From contig WOZN01000017.1 in assembly GCA_011620245.1 (NCBI GenBank), positions 1 to 5,884 of the forward strand: a DNA stretch of 5,884 bases, given 5' to 3'. Origin of the DNA: Acidovorax sp. GTDB taxonomy: Bacteria > Pseudomonadota > Gammaproteobacteria > Burkholderiales > Burkholderiaceae_C. A program made the translations under genes and the position numbers. A model generated the notes under the pieces. The model was given only the letters and a program-made list of their open reading frames with translations. It was not told the DNA's origin and ran no database searches. Below, in pieces: positions 4,713 to 5,884 of the stretch (position 1 is the first letter of the stretch; every line of letters begins with the position of its first letter).

Positions 4713-5884
4713 TCAGGCTTTCTTGGCCGCCTCGCGGTAAACGAGCAGCGGCGGCTTGTTTTCTTCGATGGTGGACTCGTCCACAACCACCTTTTCGACA
4801 TTGCTGGTATTGGGCAGGTCGAACATGGTGCCGATCAGCGATTGCTCCAGGATGGAGCGCAGGCCGCGGGCCCCCGTCTTGCGGGCCAGCGCCTTGCGGG
4901 CGATGGCCCTCAAGGCAGCGGGGCGGATCTCCAGATCCACGCCTTCCATGGCCAAGAGCTTGCTGTACTGCTTGACCAGCGCATTCTTGGGCTCAGTCAG
5001 GATCTGCACCAGCGCGTCTTCGCTCAGCTCGGCCAGTGCCGTCACCACGGGCATGCGGCCCACCAGTTCGGGAATTAGACCAAACTTGATCAGATCTTCC
5101 GGCTCGATTTCGGTGAACACTTCTGACAGCGAGCGCTGCTTCTTGCTCTTGACCGATGCGCCGAACCCGATGCCAGAGGCCTCTGTGCGATTTTCGATGA
5201 CTTTTTCGAGACCCGCAAACGCCCCACCGCAGATGAACAGGATGTTGGTCGTGTCGATCTGCAGAAAATCCTGGTTCGGGTGCTTGCGACCACCTTGGGG
5301 TGGCACGCTTGCCATGGTGCCCTCGATGAGCTTGAGCAGCGCCTGCTGCACGCCCTCGCCCGACACGTCGCGAGTGATGCTGGGGTTGTCCGACTTGCGC
5401 GAGATCTTGTCGATCTCGTCGATGTAAACAATGCCGCGCTGGGCACGCTCAACGTCGTAGTTGCAGCTTTGCAGCAGCTTTTGGACGATGTTCTCGACAT
5501 CCTCGCCCACATAGCCGGCCTCGGTCAGCGTGGTGGCGTCGGCCATGACGAAGGGCACGTCCAACATGCGCGCCAGGGTTTGCGCCAGCAGCGTCTTGCC
5601 TGAACCCGTGGGGCCGATCAGCAAGATATTGCTTTTGGCCAGCTCCACGTCGTCCTTATGGGCCTTGTCCTTGTGGCGCAGGCGCTTGTAGTGGTTGTAA
5701 ACAGCCACCGCCAGCGTGCGCTTGGCTTGTTCCTGACCAATGACATAGTTGTCCAGGTTGGTCTTGATGTCCACCGGCGTAGGCAGGTCGCTGCGCCCTT
5801 CACGCGCCAGATCACCTGCTGGAAGCTCGTCGCGAATGATCTCGTTGCACAGGTCAATGCATTCGTCGCAGATAAAGACCGACG
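4713..5884 (-). CDS. clpX: ATP-dependent Clp protease ATP-binding subunit ClpX (5' end outside window)
   Basis: ClpX is the AAA+ unfoldase that delivers substrates to the ClpP peptidase in the cytoplasm. About 389 residues are visible; by comparison with E. coli roughly 30-35 N-terminal residues are missing beyond 5884. The visible start holds the second Cys pair of the C4 zinc-binding domain (ICDECIDLC), then the linker [18 protein letters not shown]. Walker A GPTGSGKT, the pore loop GYVG, Walker B IVYIDEID, the RKH loop GGRKHP, the ClpP-contacting IGF loop (GIGFGA) and the sensor 2 segment GARGLRS occur in the expected order. The tail ends with [12 protein letters not shown]. The GTG at 5774 is an internal valine codon, not the start, because conserved ClpX sequence continues upstream to the window edge. 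The neighbour downstream is lon, and clpP is expected upstream beyond the window. Confidence 0.98.
   Translation of the reverse strand, partial: SVFICDECIDLCNEIIRDELPAGDLAREGRSDLPTPVDIKTNLDNYVIGQEQAKRTLAVAVYNHYKRLRHKDKAHKDDVELAKSNILLIGPTGSGKTLLAQTLARMLDVPFVMADATTLTEAGYVGEDVENIVQKLLQSCNYDVERAQRGIVYIDEIDKISRKSDNPSITRDVSGEGVQQALLKLIEGTMASVPPQGGRKHPNQDFLQIDTTNILFICGGAFAGLEKVIENRTEASGIGFGASVKSKKQRSLSEVFTEIEPEDLIKFGLIPELVGRMPVVTALAELSEDALVQILTEPKNALVKQYSKLLAMEGVDLEIRPAALRAIARKALARKTGARGLRSILEQSLIGTMFDLPNTSNVEKVVVDESTIEENKPPLLVYREAAKKA

Noticed and set aside
3939..5078. Long plus-strand open frame of 379 codons, and a second one at 4055-4975
   Set aside because: Both lie antisense to lon and clpX, show Ser/Arg-rich composition typical of reverse frames of GC-rich genes, and cross the lon-clpX gap without any recognisable domain.
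5772..5774. GTG as the start of a 353-residue ClpX
   Set aside because: Conserved ClpX sequence, including the zinc-binding Cys pair, continues in frame upstream to the window edge, so this is an internal Val codon.

Overview
This window is an ordinary core chromosomal stretch of a betaproteobacterium, most likely a member of the Comamonadaceae (Acidovorax-like). The reasons are ClpX and Lon sequences of Burkholderiales type, moderately high GC, a conserved small protein (probably DUF6806) that I associate with Burkholderiales, and, at the left edge, what looks like a degenerate copy of an interspersed palindromic repeat common in Comamonadaceae genomes. The genus assignment is inference. All recognised genes lie on the minus strand, so transcription runs from high to low coordinates.

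In transcription order the layout is as follows. clpX (the N-terminal codons lie beyond position 5884) is followed by a 127-bp gap holding a strong stem-loop and a plausible heat-shock promoter. Next is lon, complete at 810 residues. An 87-bp gap follows with a tRNA promoter that begins almost on the lon stop codon. Then comes a four-gene tRNA cluster, Gly(GCC), Cys(GCA), Gly(GCC), Leu(TAA). A 211-residue conserved hypothetical protein starts only 13 nt after the tRNA-Leu CCA end, and a YgjP-like HExxH metalloprotein of 172 residues closes the series. The last 111 bp hold only the palindromic repeat and otherwise nothing recognisable.

ClpX and Lon are the two ATP-dependent protein-quality-control machines normally encoded together in the tig-clpP-clpX-lon neighbourhood. 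The tRNA cluster resembles the glyW-cysT-leuZ operon of Escherichia coli, but with a second, identical tRNA-Gly gene and an intrinsic-terminator-like hairpin after each of the first three tRNAs. The two tRNA-Gly genes each have their own promoter-like sequence. tRNA-Cys has no room for one, so its expression should depend on read-through.

I do not see an undescribed defence, mobile or biosynthetic system here. The most unusual points are the tRNA cluster with interleaved terminators, the hypothetical gene fused almost directly to the tRNA-Leu 3' end without a Shine-Dalgarno, an exact 11-bp tandem duplication in the UP-element position of one tRNA promoter, and a long dyad overlapping the -35 box of the probable lon promoter.
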